64,000 nt of DNA, taken from positions 372,001 to 436,000 of the forward strand of contig NZ_SMGP01000006.1 of NCBI RefSeq assembly GCF_004339745.1. Direction: 5' to 3'. Under the pieces are notes generated by a model. It was not told the origin of the DNA. It made no database searches and saw only the letters and a list, made by a program, of their open reading frames with translations. Every line of letters starts with the position of its first letter. Positions within the stretch are counted from its first letter, which is position 1. Origin of the DNA: Paraburkholderia sp. BL9I2N2 (GTDB lineage Bacteria > Pseudomonadota > Gammaproteobacteria > Burkholderiales > Burkholderiaceae). The position numbers were made by a program, and so were the translations under genes. This document shows positions 62,966-64,000 of this stretch, piece after piece.

Positions 62966-63625
62966 ATGAACTCCATCGATAGTTTGATTTTCCCGTCTCG
63001 ATTGCAAGGTGCGGTTGACCTGCTCTATCTGGCTGGCGACCAATTGCAAGAGAATCGCCCGGCGGTAACGAGGGGCGAAGCGTGCTATTACGTCATGACA
63101 AGCGGTAGCTGTGCCCTTGTACGCGAGGGGGTACCGGACGAACTTCTATCAGAAGGTGACATCGTACTACTTGCGCGAGGGAGCGCGCACAAGCTGGCCG
63201 TCAGCCGGGAGGCAGTCATGGAGCTAAGTCCCTGCGATGAACGACATATCGTTTTCAATGGAAATGCGACAGCACGACCGGGCTCTCGGAACAACGTGCC
63301 ATCTCTCAACCTGCTTTGCGGAAGAATCACGGATATCCCGAGCGCACTGCTCTTTAGTGGGTTGCCCGATCTTATCAAGGTGTCTTACACCGATCATGCG
63401 TCGCCGCGCCTGAGGCAGTTGATTGAAATAATCCTTGGCGAGACTGAGCGAGCACGTCCTGGCGCATCGTTCATACTCGCTGAGTTCTCGGTGGCGCTTT
63501 TTGCGATGATCTTGCGCGTCTGGCTTGAGCTGATTCCGGTTACCGAAGACGCCCTGGCGCAGGTCCACGATGCGCACGTTGCTGCTTCCGCATCCGAGAC
63601 GTTTGCACGACCAGCAGAGCCCTGA
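62966..63625 (+). CDS. AraC-type cupin sensor domain lacking the DNA-binding domain
   Basis: 219 aa. The N-terminal cupin pattern of AraC Cupin_6 regulators is clear (ACYYVMTSGSCALVREG, LSEGDIVLLARGSAHKL, CGRITDIPSALLFSGLPDLI, with the helical LRQLIEIILGETERARPGAS), but the protein stops where the two helix-turn-helix motifs should begin. Either the 3-prime end was lost or a stand-alone sensor remains. The following 370 bases contain no AraC helix-turn-helix that I can see. Same strand as the operon, 87 bases after the exporter. Confidence 0.65.
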   Translation: MNSIDSLIFPSRLQGAVDLLYLAGDQLQENRPAVTRGEACYYVMTSGSCALVREGVPDELLSEGDIVLLARGSAHKLAVSREAVMELSPCDERHIVFNGNATARPGSRNNVPSLNLLCGRITDIPSALLFSGLPDLIKVSYTDHASPRLRQLIEIILGETERARPGASFILAEFSVALFAMILRVWLELIPVTEDALAQVHDAHVAASASETFARPAEP

Positions 63626-64000
63626 ACCGTGGATATGGACCCGCCATGCATACCGGCATCTAGCAAATCAACTGCACCAAAGCAGGCAATGTGGCCGTGG
63701 TGCGGCCCGGCATGAAGGTTCTCGGAATGGTGCTCCAGCTGAGCGCCCCCGAAATGCGCCGTCTGCTGGAGCTCCTACGCGGGCCTTCTGAATGCCGGCT
63801 GGGTCGTCGCTCGGACTGCCAACCCCTGGTGGCTCTTCTTTGCGGGCGTGACGGCGGTTGTCTCGCTGGGTTCGGGCTTCCGGAAGGCACTGCGGCGCCG
63901 TCGATATGCGCCCCTCGCGTTGGCATCAACTGCGTGGCTGCTCGTAGCCCCGGGCTGGCCGTTGGACGTCTCGTTCGCCAGGTAGGCCGGCGCTGCCTTG
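63626..64000 (+). other. Window end: a partial membrane-protein-like frame
   Basis: A frame open from about 63742 to the TAG at 63983-63985 encodes two hydrophobic segments (PWWLFFAGVTAVVSLGSGF and LALASTAWLLVAPGWPLDV) but has no start codon, so it is 5-prime truncated or frameshifted. A different frame upstream (MKVLGMVLQLSAPEMRRLLE from 63712) looks coding, which would fit one gene with a frame break. No family recognised. Confidence 0.35.

Noticed and set aside
1..64000. CRISPR arrays, tRNA or rRNA genes
   Set aside because: No regularly spaced repeats and no tRNA-like or rRNA-like sequence was recognised by eye on either strand; a covariance search was not possible here.

Overview
The window looks like an accessory region of a Burkholderiaceae genome (Paraburkholderia/Caballeronia-like). 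This is an inference from the GC-rich coding style, the Porin_4-type porin, the giant kinase/ATPase/histidine-kinase proteins, the CioAB-type oxidase, the FAD-GDH-like dehydrogenase and the mix of IS families. No rRNA, tRNA or CRISPR array was seen. The segment is a patchwork of intact metabolic operons separated by insertion sequences, many of them decayed.

Layout. 1-1664: tail of a probable copper P-type ATPase and a Tat-exported multicopper oxidase. 1881-5042: a small membrane-protein gene broken twice (22-bp tandem duplication and an IS4-family element), then an intact IS30 element. 5639-19857: two giant paralogous sensor kinases (about 1840 aa each) separated by mobile-element debris (two truncated tyrosine recombinases, a sugar-ABC ATPase fragment, an IS5 fragment). 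19999-24587: a ribose-type ABC importer with a fused ATPase-permease and a frameshifted second permease. 24820-25990: a stand-alone receiver protein and a FixJ/LuxR-type response regulator. 26502-35691: a membrane protein fused to a group II maturase tail, a VIT-family remnant, a degenerate IS5-like element, a LysR regulator, and a porin bracketed by two inverted degenerate IS6 copies that also enclose a decayed copy of a dehydrogenase operon. 35861-42679: flavin reductase plus RND efflux operon. 43182-44924: a small membrane protein and a secreted CWB2-like protein. 45252-48898: three-subunit FAD/Fe-S/cytochrome c sugar or polyol dehydrogenase. 49207-51797: cyanide-insensitive quinol oxidase CioAB plus a small DUF2474-like subunit. 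52567-62878: a sigma-54 activator and a long co-oriented operon: OsmC-like protein, acyl-CoA-dehydrogenase-like flavoprotein, rubredoxin/rubredoxin reductase, NrtABC-type importer, cyanase, ETHE1-type persulfide dioxygenase and TauE-type exporter.

Two regulatory systems can be read from the DNA. First, four promoters share one architecture: an ATAC-N4-GTAT operator, then 32-33 bases, then a box like CCGTTCGTAGAATGG containing a TAGRAT -10. They precede the membrane protein at 26502, the flavin reductase/RND operon, the small membrane protein at 43182 and the dehydrogenase operon. A fifth, decayed copy precedes the decayed dehydrogenase remnant. The FixJ-type regulator encoded in the window is the obvious but untested candidate. 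Second, the cyanase operon has a canonical sigma-54 promoter (GG-N10-GC) and a perfect 50-bp palindrome about 140 bases upstream, next to the gene for a NifA-like activator.

The most interesting proposal is that the sigma-54 operon oxidises a sulfur-carbon-nitrogen compound (thiocyanate, an isothiocyanate or similar) or cyanide. Nitrogen would leave through cyanate and cyanase, and sulfur through persulfide dioxygenase and a sulfite-type exporter, with a cyanide-insensitive respiratory chain encoded alongside. The gene identities are well supported; the pathway and its substrate are inference.
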